Positions 8,981 through 20,998 are shown, counted from the stretch's first letter. The stretch is 45,161 bases of DNA from Candidatus Parcubacteria bacterium (GCA_019347875.1 JAHWKN010000003.1:1-45161); one strand, 5' to 3'. Numbers and translations: made by a program. Notes: a model not told the origin generated them from the sequence alone.

Positions 8981-9079
8981 GATTAGCCTGTGCGCTACTC
9001 TCGTTACTTTTTGACAGCTTTTCGGACTCGCTCAGAGTCTTCGACGGTTCATCACCTCCCACCCCTCTTCGCAGTGGTC

Positions 9080-9660
9080 TCACATATACTCCTCCTAATC
9101 TCCCCGTAACCCGCTCTTTCGTCACTTTTGCTCCGTCAAAAGTAACCAAAACCGGCCGAGTAGGTCACTAACTCCAAGCCATCCAGCCCGCAAAAGGCCG
9201 GGCCTGCGGAACTCGCTCCGATTGCATCGGGGCTCAAACAGTCCTCGGCCTAATTCGGCCTTTTCCGGTCTGGCTGTTTGGGGTTAGCTCCAATACTCGG
9301 GGTTGGTAGGAGGGATTGGAGGATTAGAGATTGAAGACCAGGATAAAACATTGTCCTAAAATCCTAGTTTCCCTTAATCTTAGGCCTGTGAATCCTCGAG
9401 CTTTGGCAAAACCGGCAGTGAAGAGCGACAGTAGCTTTATCTATGTATTTTAACTACCGCTCGAGGACTTCCGGCAGCTGCCGGATGAGGACGACCACAG
9501 GGAGGACGAGTTCCGCAGGGCCCCAAGCTAATGGCGTGATGAGCAGACCGCGTTTTGACACCAGCTCGGCAGTTTTGGCTACCTTTTGCTGACAAAAGGT
9601 AGAAGAGGAGGATCTAGGGGGAGGCTAGGAGGGTAGGCGGTAGGCCCGCTGCGACGAGGG
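9080..9660. repeat. Dispersed intergenic repeat, copy B (two inverted half-units around a unique core)
   Basis: Left half 9080-9302 matches 44780-44984 in direct orientation; right half 9487-9660 matches 24-190; hairpins at 9121-9146 and 9579-9602. Confidence 0.85.
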
Positions 9661-9737
9661 TTGAGGGGGCGGGGTAACCTTGAGACTTTAGGCCGAGGCG
9701 GGTTTAACCATAAGCGTAAAAGTGATATAGTCGTCAC

Positions 9738-10991
9738 ATGGACCCAAACACCAACGCCAGCCCCCGTCCAGGGGCGGTCGTCAAGCCGCAATCCGGCACC
9801 ACTCCACCCCCCATCAAACCCATTCAATTCGGCCCCTCCGCTCAGCCTAATCCGATCTTGCCTGCTGGCGCGCCCATACCCGGGCAGCAGCCAGGTGCCA
9901 CCCGTCGCCAGCGCCTACTAGCTTGGATTAAAGCCCACCCCCGCCGCAGCGCCGCTATAGCTGCCATCAGCCTGCTGGTTGTATCCGCCGCTGGTTATGC
10001 CACATTCAAGTATCTAACCAAGCAGCCCCCGGCTCCTCCCGCCGAGACTACCGCGCCCGCGCCTCCGCCCGCGCCTCCCAAACCGGCCACCAAGCCCTCT
10101 CCGCTGACCGGCGTAGAGCTGGAACCGGCGCTGGCCGAGCGGCCGGTTAGCGCCGTTATCATCGAAAACCACCCTAATGCGCGTCCGCAGTCGGGCCTCG
10201 GCCAGGCCGGTGTGGTGTATGAGGCGTTGGCCGAAGGGGGCATTACCCGCTTTATGGCGCTTTATTTGGAGCAGCGGGCCCCGGCTCTGGGACCTATCCG
10301 CAGCGTCAGGACCTATTTTGTCGACTGGGCGCTGGAGTTCGACGCTCCGGTAGCCCACGTGGGCGGTAACGCCGACGCGCTCGACCTGGTCGCGCCGCTG
10401 GGCTTAAAAAGTCTCACCCAGTTCGCCCATCCCGGTTCATACTACCGCAGCCGTGACCGCTTCGCCCCCCACAACGCCTACACCTCGAGCGACCTGCTAG
10501 ACCAGCTGCTAGCCAAACTGGGCTTCAATCAGCCGGCCAAGTTCAAGCCGTCGCCGCGCAAGCCCGACTCACCTCCGGCGGCCGGGACGGCCGCCACCGC
10601 CCCCACCATCGGTATCAACTACTCCTACCGCGGCTTCCAGGTCGAGTACCGCTACGACGCGGCCACCAACTCCTACGCCCGCTTCATGGCCGGGGCGCCG
10701 CACGTCGACCGTAACGACGGCAAGCAGATCATGGCCAAAAACGTTGTGGTTCAGTACATGCCCACCAGATACGGAGTCACCCGCATCGGCGAAGCCACCG
10801 TCATTATGGGCACACCCGGCAGCGGCCAGGCGGTGGTGTTTCGCGATGGGGGAGCCGTCACCGGCACCTGGAGTAAAGCCTCACACCGGGAGCGCACGGT
10901 CCTGAAAGACACCACCGGCGCCGAGATACCTCTAAACGCCGGCAACACCTGGTACTCGATTGTACCGGTCGGGCGGTCGGTCTCGTACTAG
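9738..10991 (+). CDS. DUF3048 (YerB-like) domain-containing membrane-anchored protein
   Basis: TM helix, then 'RPVSAVIIENHPNARPQSGLGQAGVVYEALAEGGITRFMALYLEQRAPALGPIRSVRTYFVDWALEF'. Confidence 0.85.
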   Translation: MDPNTNASPRPGAVVKPQSGTTPPPIKPIQFGPSAQPNPILPAGAPIPGQQPGATRRQRLLAWIKAHPRRSAAIAAISLLVVSAAGYATFKYLTKQPPAPPAETTAPAPPPAPPKPATKPSPLTGVELEPALAERPVSAVIIENHPNARPQSGLGQAGVVYEALAEGGITRFMALYLEQRAPALGPIRSVRTYFVDWALEFDAPVAHVGGNADALDLVAPLGLKSLTQFAHPGSYYRSRDRFAPHNAYTSSDLLDQLLAKLGFNQPAKFKPSPRKPDSPPAAGTAATAPTIGINYSYRGFQVEYRYDAATNSYARFMAGAPHVDRNDGKQIMAKNVVVQYMPTRYGVTRIGEATVIMGTPGSGQAVVFRDGGAVTGTWSKASHRERTVLKDTTGAEIPLNAGNTWYSIVPVGRSVSY

Positions 10992-11058
10992 TCCGGCAAG
11001 CTACGACTTTACCGGTTTAACCATGCAGCTTATGTTATACTAAAACTAGGTTTTTAAA

Positions 11059-11691
11059 ATGAAAACCAAAACCAAAAAGAAAATCAAGCGGGCGGCCCAC
11101 GTCGTCACCAAGAAGAAGATCCTCAAAAAGAAGGCCTCCAGGCGGCTGGCGCGGGGGGTGTTTATCTTGATAGCCAGCGTCTGTACCGGATCGCTGGCCT
11201 TTGCCATAGCTACCACCCAGCCGCCACCGGTGACCGCCACCGTCGGCACCACCATCAGGCAGGTGCCGCCGATACTTAACGTTCCGGCAGAACCGCCGCC
11301 GGCCCAGGTCGGCCAGGCCTCCTGGTACGCTCTCGGCCTGCGCTACCCCGACGCCTTAACCTGCGCCTCCACCAAGTTCCCCCGCGGCACCTACCTACAG
11401 GTTAAGAACCTGCGCAACGGCAGAACCGTCACCTGCCTGGTCAACGATTACGGCCCCGAGGCCTGGACCAACCGGGTGATCGACCTGTCGCGCGGCAGCT
11501 TTACCGCCATCGACAGCCTCTCCAGCGGCGTCACCCGGGTGGAGGTGCGGGTCGTGCCGCCGCCCCCGGCCAGCCTCAATCTGCTCTTGCCGCAGGTGTT
11601 TAGTCAGGTTACCGGTTACCGGCGCTGCATCCAAACGCAACCGATCAGCTGGTGCGACGCCAACCGGCAGTCATCTCAGAAGTTAAAGTAA
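11059..11691 (+). CDS. RlpA-like double-psi beta-barrel protein
   Basis: GQASWYALG...TCASTKFPRGTYLQVKNLRNGRTVTCLVNDYGPEAWTNRVIDLSRGSFTAI. Confidence 0.8.
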   Translation: MKTKTKKKIKRAAHVVTKKKILKKKASRRLARGVFILIASVCTGSLAFAIATTQPPPVTATVGTTIRQVPPILNVPAEPPPAQVGQASWYALGLRYPDALTCASTKFPRGTYLQVKNLRNGRTVTCLVNDYGPEAWTNRVIDLSRGSFTAIDSLSSGVTRVEVRVVPPPPASLNLLLPQVFSQVTGYRRCIQTQPISWCDANRQSSQKLK

Positions 11692-11714
11692 ACCAACTCT
11701 TCGCTGCCGAGCGG

Positions 11715-12098
11715 CTAGAGTGTGCCGCCGGAATCTATTAAATGAACCTTCACCGACAGGTCGGGGAAGTGCTCGGCAACCTTCCGCTTGGCGGCTTCCA
11801 GCTGATCTCGATGCATACTAACCTCAGCCTGCTTTTGATCAAACTTACCTGAGCCGCCGTAAGCGCCGCAGTCGATGTGATCCATAATGTGAACCGATTT
11901 GATCTGATGCAAGCGTAAGGCGATATCGATCTGCTTAAGTACTGCGGTCTGAGTGCCGTCATCCAGGATAGCCTTAGAGGCCCCCGCCATGGCCACCAGA
12001 CCGCTTTGGCCGTTTAAGTTCTGTTTAATCCAGTCGGCGACTTGAGCGCGAGACCGCCAGTCGATACAGCTAATGGTTAAATTATCGACGGTATACAT
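11715..12098 (-). CDS. Small carbonic-anhydrase-like protein
   Basis: 'VHIMDHIDCGAYGG' resembles the beta-carbonic anhydrase HxxC region; N-terminal 'LTISCIDWR' resembles the CxDxR motif. SD AGGAG upstream. Confidence 0.6.
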   Translation of the reverse strand: MYTVDNLTISCIDWRSRAQVADWIKQNLNGQSGLVAMAGASKAILDDGTQTAVLKQIDIALRLHQIKSVHIMDHIDCGAYGGSGKFDQKQAEVSMHRDQLEAAKRKVAEHFPDLSVKVHLIDSGGTL

Positions 12099-12137
12099 GC
12101 TTAACTGCTCCTAATGAGGGTTTATATAAATCAATTG

Positions 12138-12572
12138 CTACATGCGATTATGGCGCCGCTTGATTTCCGTCACCTTCAGCCGCGCCAGGTTGCGCTCGAT
12201 TAAAGCGGTGGCGTCGGCCAGCGCGACGTGGTCCTCGGCGGTCTGCTGCAGCTCCTGGGCGCGCTCCAGCGCCTCTTTGGCCCGCAGCTCGTCGATGTCC
12301 TCGGCGTGCTCGGCGGTGTCGGCCAGCAGGCGCAGCCGCTTGCCGTCCACCTCGACAAACCCGCCGCCGGTGGCAAAGTGCTCGATCCGGCTGTCCGGAT
12401 CATCGGCGCGGCGGCGGATACCGATCACCCCCGGCACCGCCAGCGTCACTAGCGGCATGTGATGCGGCAGGATGCCGATCTGCCCGTTGGGGGTCGGCAG
12501 CAGCACCTCGTAGGCCTCCTCGGTAAACTTGACCCCCTCGGGCGTCACCAGTTCAAAAGTCAGCACTCTCAA
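12138..12572 (-). CDS. atpC: F1F0 ATP synthase epsilon subunit
   Basis: LTFELVTPEGVKFTEEAYEVLLPTPNGQIGILPHHMPLVT; operon context. Confidence 0.95.
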   Translation of the reverse strand: MRVLTFELVTPEGVKFTEEAYEVLLPTPNGQIGILPHHMPLVTLAVPGVIGIRRRADDPDSRIEHFATGGGFVEVDGKRLRLLADTAEHAEDIDELRAKEALERAQELQQTAEDHVALADATALIERNLARLKVTEIKRRHNRM

Positions 12573-12584
12573 GCTCCTCCCGAG

Positions 12585-14042
<1,458 letters not shown>

Positions 14043-14055
14043 CTACCGGCCGCCA

Positions 14056-14949
14056 TCACGAAATGGCCTCGGCACCGGCCGTGATCTCGGCCAGCTCTTG
14101 GGTAATCCCGGCCTGGCGCGCCCCGTTGTACGTCAAGGTCAGGTCTTCGATCAGCTCGCTGGCGTTGTCGGAGGCGTTTTTCATCGCCATCATGCGCATC
14201 GACTGCTCCGAAGCTACCGCCTCCAAAGTGGCCTGAAACAGCTGGGCCTCAATCATCCGGGGGACCACCGCCTTCATCACGGACTCAGGGGAAGGCTCAA
14301 AGGTCGCCTCTTCCAGCCCCATAACACCCCGTTTCAGCTCGTGCTCCAGACCCGGCTGCAAGGGCAGCAGCGCCGGCAGTAACGGCTCAAAAATAGCTTC
14401 TTGGCGGATGGTGGAGATAAAGTTGGTGTAAATGACCTCCACGGCGTCAACCAGGCGGTCGGCAAACAAGCGAATGGCGGTGTGGGAGATCGGCCGGATG
14501 TCGGCCGCGGTGGGTTCGCTGGGCCAGTCGGGGTAGGTACCGACTAGGTCAACGCCGTCCAGCCGGGCGGCCAGACGGGCACCCTGGGCACCAATCACTA
14601 TGGCGCTGGTGGCGGTGCCGCGCGCCTGGTCGGCCTGGATGTTTTCGATAAACAGCCGGGCCAAGTTAGCGTTATAGGCTCCGGCCAGACCCCGATCGCT
14701 GGTAATGAGGATGATCAGCCGCCTGGCCACCGCCTCCCGGCGCTCAAACAGGGGATAGTTGGCGGCCGGGGTCAGCTGGTTAAGGCGCGCCAGCACCTCT
14801 TTGGCGCTGTTGGTGTAAGTGCGCGACCTGAGCGCCGCCTCCTGCGCGCGGCGCATTTTAGAGGCCGCCACCATCTCCATCGCCTTGGTGATCTGGCGGG
14901 TGTTGTTAACCGAGCGCATGCGGCGTTTAATTAACTGAATCTGGGCCAT
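14056..14949 (-). CDS. atpG: F1F0 ATP synthase gamma subunit (start trimmed to MAQIQLIKRRM)
   Basis: RMRSVNNTRQITKAMEMVAASKMRRAQ, ITSDRGLAGAYNANL, MMAMKNASDNASELIEDLTLTYNGARQAGITQELAEI. Confidence 0.96.
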   Translation of the reverse strand: MAQIQLIKRRMRSVNNTRQITKAMEMVAASKMRRAQEAALRSRTYTNSAKEVLARLNQLTPAANYPLFERREAVARRLIILITSDRGLAGAYNANLARLFIENIQADQARGTATSAIVIGAQGARLAARLDGVDLVGTYPDWPSEPTAADIRPISHTAIRLFADRLVDAVEVIYTNFISTIRQEAIFEPLLPALLPLQPGLEHELKRGVMGLEEATFEPSPESVMKAVVPRMIEAQLFQATLEAVASEQSMRMMAMKNASDNASELIEDLTLTYNGARQAGITQELAEITAGAEAIS

Positions 14950-14962
14950 TATAACTTTCTCC

Positions 14963-16495
<1,533 letters not shown>

Positions 16496-16498
16496 CCG

Positions 16499-16882
16499 TT
16501 ACACCTCCAACCTTGATAATTGCTTTTTAACCGACAGGTCGATCTCTAGCTCCGGCGTGCGGGCCACCAACCCGCCCAGCAAACTCTCGTCCCGGGCGGT
16601 GTTTAGGCGCACGGTCTTGGCCCCGGTAGCGTCTTCGAGCAGGCGCTTCACCTGGTTCATGACCGCCTCGCCCAGGGGCCGGGCGGTCACCACCTCGGCC
16701 TCCAAGTAGCCCTTCTGGGCCAACAGCTCGTGCTGTATGTCGTTTAGCAGCAGGTCGGTCTCGGCCGCCAGACCGCAGCGCCGGACTTCGTCCGCCAACG
16801 CCTGGATCAACCGAGGCAGCGGATGACGGCCCAACAAAGCCACAAACGTCCGCGCTAGTTGCCGGCGGGAACCGCGCCTCAC
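16499..16882 (-). CDS. atpH: F1F0 ATP synthase delta subunit
   Basis: Operon position; C-terminal 'ARDESLLGGLVARTPELEIDLSVKKQLSRLE' is delta-like. Confidence 0.85.
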   Translation of the reverse strand: MRRGSRRQLARTFVALLGRHPLPRLIQALADEVRRCGLAAETDLLLNDIQHELLAQKGYLEAEVVTARPLGEAVMNQVKRLLEDATGAKTVRLNTARDESLLGGLVARTPELEIDLSVKKQLSRLEV

Positions 16883-17436
16883 GATCTTTCCGCCCGCTGC
16901 AGCGCTTTTTGCACCAGCGCGGCGTCTTTGCGCTCATCGAGCTTTTCGTCGATCAGCACCGCTGTCGCGGCCACCACCAGTCCGGCCAGCTCCTTCCTTA
17001 AGCCGGCTTTGGCCTCGGCCACCTCCTGGGCGACGCGCTGGTGGGCGGTCTCCAGCAACTGCTCGGTCTGGGTGCGGGCCCGCGACTCGGCCTGCGCCAG
17101 CAGCTTGGCGGCCTCTTCGCGGCTGCGCGCCAGCATGGCGTCGGCCTCCCGCCGCGCCTCGGCCAAGAGGGCGGCTTGGCGGGCGGCCGTTTGGCGGCTG
17201 GTTTCCTCGATCTGACGCGCCGTCGCCTCGCTTTCTTCGATGCGGCGGCGGCGGTCTTCCAGCACCCCCAGGATAGGCTGGTAGGCCACCTTTTTCAGCA
17301 GCCAAAACAGCAAGGCAAAGTTCACCAGCTGGAACACCAGCGCCCGCCAATCCAGACCGATAGAGCCAAGACCGCCGGCGGTGTTCTCGGCAGCCGCCTC
17401 CGTTGCCGCCAGTAATATGTGGTTTAAAACTGCCAT
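16879..17436 (-). CDS. atpF: F1F0 ATP synthase b subunit
   Basis: N-terminal TM 'DWRALVFQLVNFALLFWLLKKVAYQPILGVLEDRRRRIEESE' followed by a long coiled coil. Confidence 0.93.
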   Translation of the reverse strand: MAVLNHILLAATEAAAENTAGGLGSIGLDWRALVFQLVNFALLFWLLKKVAYQPILGVLEDRRRRIEESEATARQIEETSRQTAARQAALLAEARREADAMLARSREEAAKLLAQAESRARTQTEQLLETAHQRVAQEVAEAKAGLRKELAGLVVAATAVLIDEKLDERKDAALVQKALQRAERS

Positions 17437-17514
17437 TTTTACGGTTACACCAGACCATTGACCTGTGACAACCTGACTAAGAAAGTCAAAGTGTCAGCCG
17501 TCAAACGTTAACTG

Positions 17515-17742
17515 TTAAACAAACTTAATGCTAAGTGCCACCACCAACGAGTAGATGGCGATAGCCTCGGCAAACGCCACCACCAAGATCAGGACCGTTT
17601 GCAGCTTGCCGGCGGCCTCCGGGTTGCGGCCGATGGCGTCCATGGCGCGTGCCCCCATCCAGCCAATGGCCAGCGCGGGAATGGTGCCGCCGATGGCGAT
17701 GGTCAGCCCGGCCATCAGGTTTTTCATTGCTTCTGCTTCCAC
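17515..17742 (-). CDS. atpE: F1F0 ATP synthase c subunit
   Basis: Two-TM hairpin with 'DAIGRNPEAAGKLQ' loop and conserved Glu in 'AFAEAIAIYSLVVAL'; GTG start preceded by AAAGGAG. Confidence 0.95.
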   Translation of the reverse strand: MEAEAMKNLMAGLTIAIGGTIPALAIGWMGARAMDAIGRNPEAAGKLQTVLILVVAFAEAIAIYSLVVALSIKFV

Positions 17743-17764
17743 TCAAACTCCTTTCGTTAGGTTA

Positions 17765-18571
17765 CTAAGTGTTACTGACAAGGGGATGTTTTGCCTTGGG
17801 TCCAAGCGAACCGAGCTGTCCGCCCGACTGATCGCCGGCGTGCTCCTCGCCGTGGCTGGACGAGGCGATTTCTAAGAATACCAGACTAAGCATGGTAAAC
17901 ACCAGCGCCTGGATCAAACCAACAAACAGCTCCAGCGCAAAGAAAGGCAGCGGACCGAGTAGCGGCACCAGGGCCGATATCACTATCAGCAGCACCTCGC
18001 CGGCAAAGATGTTGCCAAACAGCCGGAACGAAAACGAGATCATCTTCGAAAACTCCGAGATGATCTCCAGTAAACCGACAAAGCTCAGCACCGGGTTGCG
18101 GCTAAAGTATTTGCGTAAATGAGTCACAATCCCCAGCTCGCGCACAGCGTAAACCTGCGTCATGACCACCGAGATGATGGCCAGAGCCAGAGTGGTGTTC
18201 AGGTCGGCGTTGGCCCCGCGCAGCAGCGGCACCTCGCCCTCAGCCGTCGTAACCGTAATGGAGCCGACACCGGGCAGCAGCCCCAGCCAGTTGCTGATCA
18301 AAATAAAGATAAACAGCGTCATCAGCAGCGGGAAAAACCGCAGCGCCCGCCGGCGGTCGTGTGTCACCCCCTCGATCAGGTCGATGAGCAGCTCGCTGAG
18401 CGCCTCGATGCCCTGGGCCAGCCGGCTACTCGGGTTGTGTTTGACGCGGCGGGCGCCCAGCGCGAAGACGACGGCGATCAGCACGCTGCCGATGACGCCG
18501 GCCAGCAGCGAGTTGTTGACCGGCCAGGAGCCGATGTGAAACAGTGTTTCGGCTTTGAGGGAGATATGCAC
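17765..18571 (-). CDS. atpB: F1F0 ATP synthase a subunit
   Basis: Polytopic; 'EFSKMISFSFRLFGNIFAGEVLL', 'ALELFVGLIQALVFTMLSLVFL'. Confidence 0.95.
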   Translation of the reverse strand: MHISLKAETLFHIGSWPVNNSLLAGVIGSVLIAVVFALGARRVKHNPSSRLAQGIEALSELLIDLIEGVTHDRRRALRFFPLLMTLFIFILISNWLGLLPGVGSITVTTAEGEVPLLRGANADLNTTLALAIISVVMTQVYAVRELGIVTHLRKYFSRNPVLSFVGLLEIISEFSKMISFSFRLFGNIFAGEVLLIVISALVPLLGPLPFFALELFVGLIQALVFTMLSLVFLEIASSSHGEEHAGDQSGGQLGSLGPKAKHPLVSNT

Positions 18572-18691
18572 TAGCAGGCGCCCCGCGGTGATCCGGGGAT
18601 GCAGCGTCTAGTCTCTAATTTCGAATGGCTGATATTCAACGGTTTGCGATCTTGCCAATTAGTTGATGATTGATACTGGAGAACTGCGTCG

Positions 18692-18937
18692 TCATTGGTC
18701 CTGGCGGTTAACCCGCCGGATCATGCGGGCGATCATCGTGATCGAGGCGGTCAAAGCCAGTGCGATGCCGATGAACGTAAACAGGGGAGTGGTGCCGTTG
18801 GCCTTGTCGAGCTTAATACCCCCCAGCATCAAAACCAGCAGGGGCAGCGCCAGCTTCAGACCGATCTCGCCGGATATCGCCCAGACACTCAGGTTCTTGA
18901 CCGGACCGCTCGGCTGGTCGTCGGTTTTGGCCGCCAT
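18692..18937 (-). CDS. AtpZ/AtpI-like two-TM protein
   Basis: Small two-TM protein at the head of the atp operon. Confidence 0.65.
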   Translation of the reverse strand: MAAKTDDQPSGPVKNLSVWAISGEIGLKLALPLLVLMLGGIKLDKANGTTPLFTFIGIALALTASITMIARMIRRVNRQDQ

Positions 18938-18959
18938 GTTGCACTCCCGTTGCTGAAGT

Positions 18960-18988
18960 ATTGTACGGGTTTGGCCTATCTGGCGCAA
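18960..18988 (-). promoter_or_regulatory. Candidate atp operon promoter TTGCGC-17-TACAAT
   Basis: On the minus strand TTGCGC (18988-18983), 17-nt spacer, TACAAT (18965-18960), followed by SD GGGAG before ATG at 18937. Confidence 0.65.
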
Positions 18989-19014
18989 CCGGGCGGCTGG
19001 CCAAGATTAGGCGA

Positions 19015-19494
19015 TTAACGCGGAGCCGAGGTGCCGACGCTGCCCTGCAGCGCGTAAGCCGGCTGGCCGGGCTGGGCCACGGTGGCGGCAGCGGCCTTTT
19101 GCAGCTGGCCGGGCGCCGGCTGAAAGCTGGCGGAGGTGGCGGTATCCTGAAAACCGCGGTAGAGGTTGCTGGCGGCAGCGGCCCGGCGGGCCCGCGGGGC
19201 CAGCTGAGGGTCGGCGGCGGCCTCCAGCGGCACGCTTAGCGTGACCGTGCTGGGTACGTGCGTTACTAGCTCCGGTTTAGGCACCAGGTAGCCGGCCGCC
19301 CAGACGGTAGCAACAAACAGCAGCGCGGCGAACGCCAGTTCGGCGAAAGTAAACCCGAAGAGCGACGGTTTGTGGCGGCTATAGGCGGAGGCCGCTGGCA
19401 GCTCCAACGCCGGTGTTAAAGTCTCGCCAAAATCAATGGCCTCTTGGTTTTCGGAATGGAATGTTTTGGTTTTATTCACGCTTAAGCCCACCAA
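19015..19494 (-). CDS. Hypothetical single-TM protein
   Basis: ORF with TM 'TFAELAFAALLFVATVWAAGYLV'; start may be downstream (GTG at 19479). Confidence 0.55.
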   Translation of the reverse strand: MVGLSVNKTKTFHSENQEAIDFGETLTPALELPAASAYSRHKPSLFGFTFAELAFAALLFVATVWAAGYLVPKPELVTHVPSTVTLSVPLEAAADPQLAPRARRAAAASNLYRGFQDTATSASFQPAPGQLQKAAAATVAQPGQPAYALQGSVGTSAPR

Positions 19495-19616
19495 TTAAAT
19501 TGATGCTTACTTATAGCACGAACAACCCGTTATAGCAATGTACGCTTTTCTAACTAAGCGAAAGGCCCGCAGCGCCGTCTCGGCCGGCCGCGGGCTTTCG
19601 ATGCTATGCGGCGGGG

Positions 19617-20222
19617 TTAGCCGCAGGTGTTGGGCCAGGGGCTGCAGCCGCGCTGGGCGTACAACAGCGCCGCCCGCTGATCCTGCTCGGCGGGGGAGGC
19701 GTTCGAGGGCAAACCGCTGCCGCCGACGCTGCGCCAGGTCTGCAGATCAAACTGGTAGGCGCCGTAGTAACCGTTACCGGTGTTGGTGGCGTAGTTACCG
19801 CCTGACTCCAGCTGGCGGATGCGGGCAAACAGTCCGCCGCTGCCGGCCGCGTAGTTGGCCGGCGTGCTCGAACGGCGGGTTACCGCTACCGGCGCGCTGT
19901 AGGCGGGCGCGGCCGCTACCGGCGCCGGTTCGGGCGGCAGGGGACGGTCTTCGGTCGGGCCTTCCGGCACAATCAAAGACGACCCCGCATGAATCACATC
20001 GGGATCGGTTAACTCTTTATTGACGTTCCACAGCGGCCGCCACGACTCCAGCTCGTACTGCTCGGCGATCAGCGTCAGGCTCTCGCCGGGCTTGACCTCG
20101 TGGCGTTTTTCTTGTTTTTCAGCTTGTTTTTCGGCCGGCTCAGCCGGTTCGGCGGCGAACGCCGGAGCGCCCACCAGTACCGCGGCGGCAACTAAAACCA
20201 ATGTTAATACTTGTTTACGCAT
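19617..20222 (-). CDS. LysM + resuscitation-promoting-factor-like transglycosylase
   Basis: Signal peptide; LysM 'HEVKPGESLTLIAEQYELESWRPLWNVNKEL'; Rpf-like 'IRQLESGGNYATNTGNGYYGAYQFDLQTWRSVGGSGLPSNASPAEQDQRAALLYAQRGCSPWPNTCG'. Confidence 0.88.
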   Translation of the reverse strand: MRKQVLTLVLVAAAVLVGAPAFAAEPAEPAEKQAEKQEKRHEVKPGESLTLIAEQYELESWRPLWNVNKELTDPDVIHAGSSLIVPEGPTEDRPLPPEPAPVAAAPAYSAPVAVTRRSSTPANYAAGSGGLFARIRQLESGGNYATNTGNGYYGAYQFDLQTWRSVGGSGLPSNASPAEQDQRAALLYAQRGCSPWPNTCG

Positions 20223-20446
20223 TGAACTCCTCTTATTAATAGGCGGCTGTCGGGAGCTCCCCCTTTGGATCTACCCACAACACACAAGGTGTAAGGTTAC
20301 TAAACCACCCACGCCGATGCAATGCATGTAACCACCAAGAAACACCACCTTTATGGCAGCTCGTTTTGTTAATTTTGTTATTTTGAGCGATAATGTTGGC
20401 GTAAAAAATACCGGACGAAAGTTCCGTTATAATTTTGAAAAGCAGG

Positions 20447-20998
20447 ATGGAATTAACGCGAAGGAACAGTTACTTGGACAACGCTGAAAAAGAAGAGCTG
20501 CTAGACCTAGTCGATAGCCAAGATCAGGTAATTGGAACGATAACCAGGAGTAAGTTTCAGGCAGTCATCGCTAATCCGCCGGGATATATTCGAGCATCCG
20601 AAGCTTTCATTATGAACCGGCAGGGACAGCTTTGGGTACCTCGCCGAACCGCCGATAAAACCATCGCCCCTAACGGCCTGGATTTTAGCTGCGCCGAACA
20701 CGTCCAGTCGGGAGAAACGTATCTGGAGGCGATGATGCGCGGATTCGCCGAAGAGCTGAATATGCTGATTCAAGCTGAGGACCTTGAGCTTAAACAGATA
20801 CTTAAACCAGAACCAAAGCAACCGATGTTTCGGGCCATATATGTCCACCGATCTGATAACGTCCCAAGTTACAACCCCGAGGATTTTACAGAGTATAGGT
20901 GGCTTCACCCTCAAGAGGCGGTCGAGCTGATCAAGGCCGGCGAGGCAGCCAAGCCAAACCTCGCCCCTGCTATTGAAGAGGTATTTCTGAATCTATAA
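20447..20998 (+). CDS. NUDIX hydrolase (IPP-isomerase/YfcD-like)
   Basis: Degenerate Nudix box 'GETYLEAMMRGFAEELNM'; TATAAT at 20428-20433. Confidence 0.8.
   Translation: MELTRRNSYLDNAEKEELLDLVDSQDQVIGTITRSKFQAVIANPPGYIRASEAFIMNRQGQLWVPRRTADKTIAPNGLDFSCAEHVQSGETYLEAMMRGFAEELNMLIQAEDLELKQILKPEPKQPMFRAIYVHRSDNVPSYNPEDFTEYRWLHPQEAVELIKAGEAAKPNLAPAIEEVFLNL

Noticed and set aside
9000-9700. Repeat cluster as RNase P RNA, 6S RNA or tmRNA
   Set aside because: Conserved motifs of those RNAs were not recognised, and presence of three partial copies argues against a single-copy housekeeping RNA.
17515-17742. Sodium-specific c-ring
   Set aside because: The ligand pattern around the conserved Glu (AFAEAIAIY) does not show the usual Gln/Glu-Ser/Thr sodium signature clearly; left unassigned.
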